Assembly (NCBI GenBank): GCA_037367405.1 | Contig: JAZKJV010002330.1 | Coordinates: 62,001 to 126,000 of the forward strand | Direction of reading: 5' to 3' | Source of the DNA: Ottelia alismoides | Taxonomy: Eukaryota; Streptophyta; Magnoliopsida; Alismatales; Hydrocharitaceae | Length of the DNA: 64,000 nt | In this document: piece by piece, positions 62,611 through 64,000 of the stretch | Layout of the letters: each line of letters begins with the position of its first letter | How positions within the stretch are numbered: position 1 is the first letter of the stretch | The notes under the pieces: model-generated | Database searches by the model: none | What the model was told of the DNA's origin: nothing | What the model saw: the letters and a program-made list of their open reading frames with translations, nothing else | Translations under genes and position numbers: made by a program

Positions 62611-63020
62611 TTTTCCAATGGCATGATTGCAGTGTTCACAAAATAAATTGGATTTATTTTTGTGAAATAATTTGCAACAAAAGTTGTTTCAAATATTGGA
62701 GAAAATCATGAGATAATGCAATCTCATATAATATGGAAAGGAGGCTCCCTTCCTAATAAGGAGAGGGGACGGCTACTAAGTCCTTATAGGACTCCTAGCC
62801 GTCCTCTCCCTTCATGGAAGGAGGCTTGCCTCCTTCCTATTTCTCCAATGGAGATTGATTTGATATAAATCAAATTATATTTAATATATATTTGATTTTT
62901 ATTAAATTAATTATTGTTGGTTTTTTCCAACAAAATCCTAGCCATTGAAAGAAATACAAATCAATGAGAGCCATTGGATATGTGTTGCCCATGGATTGAG
63001 ATCCATGGATCCCAAAATAT

Positions 63021-63028
63021 TATAAATA
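63021..63028 (+). promoter_or_regulatory. TATA box of LTR B
   Basis: TATAAATA followed after about 30 bases by TTTACACACAAGAG, a plausible transcript start. This would make U3 about 2.1 kb and R-U5 about 0.56 kb. Copies in A are altered here (ATTATAAAAAA and ATTTTAAAAAG). Confidence 0.65.
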
Positions 63029-63072
63029 GAAGGGCACCCCTTTGCTCTTCTTTACACACAAGAGAATATAAG

Positions 63073-63076
63073 TCTC

Positions 63077-63107
<31 letters not shown>

Positions 63108-63111
63108 ACAC
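63073..63111 (+). repeat. CT-rich microsatellite in LTR B
   Basis: A run of CT units with one interruption just downstream of the likely start site, of different length in the two LTRs of A (for example 58036-58072). Confidence 0.85.
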
Positions 63112-63618
63112 GTCAGCCCTCTCTCACCCTCTCTCATGGTCGTCCACCATGGATGCCCTAGAGAGAGTCTCCATAGCCGCAACATCATTGTTGTGTTGTC
63201 CGATCGTTTGCTCGTGGATCTCCGTCTCCTTCGGTGCGCCTCGCTCGTGAAGAAGACGTCGGATCTTGTATGTCGAGATCAGGAGATCCGCTGCTTGGAT
63301 CATCAACATGGATTGCGAGAAGCATACGATTCATCCTCACGCTCGCAAGTGTCTTCTCTGTCGGATCGGACTTGAGATAGGAGGTCTCTTCGTTTAGAGA
63401 CTCAATCGCAACCACGCTTCAAGAGGTAATCCTATTACTTGTTTGTGGTTTAGACGAAATGATCTGAGAAGTGTTCTTGGATCATGTGGTTTCGTCGCAT
63501 CAAAATTTTTTAATTTCCGCTGCATAGAACAACTAGTGCGACTAGTCGTTCCTCGTCGTATTCGATACGACGCTCATGCTTACGTGATGCGCTTGAGGAT
63601 TATCCCATATCCTTCAAG

Positions 63619-63631
63619 TGGTATCAGAGCC
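63619..63631 (+). other. Primer binding site of element B (tRNA-iMet)
   Basis: TGGTATCAGAGCC, two bases after the LTR end. Confidence 0.95.
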
Positions 63632-64000
63632 TTAGGTCGAAGGTTTTGGATACGATCCATAAACCGAAGGCGACTTGGGTTCGTTAGGATTGCAAAAGTT
63701 TTTGTCGCATTTTATTTTCGCATCTCTATTTAGTGATTATTTTCGACCCTGTTTTAATTATTTAAACACGAAAATAATAATTTAATTTTATTCTCCATTA
63801 AATAAGGAAACCATAGGATCTGAGTTTACGTAATTTGGATTCCGTTTGCTCGAGATATGTTTGTTTTAATGAATATGTATTCACTGTTGCCGATCCTGCG
63901 AATCTTAACATGATTAATGAGTTAATTACTGTTTTGATCCGCCTCAAAATGCGTGAAATATAACTTAGGTTATGTCCTAAATCAAATTAGCAATCTTTGA
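63632..64000 (+). mobile_element. Start of the interior of element B, cut by the window end
   Basis: Similar to the reverse complement of about 57180-57534 in element A, so this is the leader of the same copia family. No coding sequence has begun by the window end. Confidence 0.8.

Larger units (their letters stand above)
60956..63616 (+). repeat. 5' LTR of copia element B
   Basis: A 2,661-bp LTR, same family as A, TGTTGGACATG to ATATCCTTCA. The bases before it (TATGT, 60951-60955) would be the left target duplication. It contains the palindrome cluster (62234-62610), the TATA box at 63021, a CT-rich tract (63073-63111) and the GGATTGAGATCCATGGAT palindromes just upstream of the TATA box. 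Confidence 0.93.

Noticed and set aside
62974..63375. A 133-codon open frame in LTR B
   Set aside because: Runs through the CT microsatellite of the LTR promoter/R region, and its counterparts in A are in broken frames.

Overview
This is intergenic heterochromatin from a flowering-plant nuclear genome. I find no intact host gene, tRNA or rRNA. Nearly all the sequence is nested transposable elements. The plant assignment rests on Athila-type Ty3/gypsy elements with tRNA-Asp primer sites, a Ty1/copia family with tRNA-iMet primer sites, an L1-type LINE remnant, a Mutator-like element with 9-bp target duplications, and a possible plastid-derived piece. The species cannot be told from the window.

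Layout. 1-510: start of a minus-strand copia LTR. 511-2739: decayed sequence holding an L1-like reverse transcriptase (about 1640-2520) and a plastid-like stretch (about 1190-1590). 2768-39239: Athila-type element C on the minus strand (TSD GTCAA, LTRs about 3.6 kb). C is split in its gag-pol reading frame by a related plus-strand element D at 13310-31907 (TSD ATCAG/ATCAA, LTRs about 3.8 kb). C had itself landed in an older, truncated Athila-type LTR, F. F was also hit by a 1.3-kb Mutator-like element (39371-44737, 9-bp TSD). That element carries C-rich degenerate repeats and was later invaded by a solo LTR (E, 39632-43305) and a 378-bp MITE-like insertion (44334-44711). 46216-60266: minus-strand copia element A (TSD TTACC), with solo LTR G (48754-52060, TSD ATAAC) inside its 3' LTR. 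60272-60950: another Athila LTR fragment (H). 60956-63616: 5' LTR of copia element B, whose interior runs off the window.

C and D share one gene order: LTR, tRNA-Asp PBS, leader, gag, protease, RT, RNase H, integrase, a long 3' region, PPT, LTR. In both, the genes are broken by stops, and C also has many frameshifts. They would be expressed as a gag-pol polyprotein making the particle, protease, reverse transcriptase/RNase H and integrase. Neither copy looks able to encode a functional set.

The most unusual structure is between integrase and 3' LTR in both C and D: an array of stem-loops whose 3' arms read CCTAAGTATAGGGG, nearly the same as C's own polypurine tract. Other points of interest are a TGA at the same codon between protease and RT in both elements, a cluster of 3-nt-spaced palindromes in the copia LTRs, and the Mutator-like element with captured or amplified C-rich DNA.
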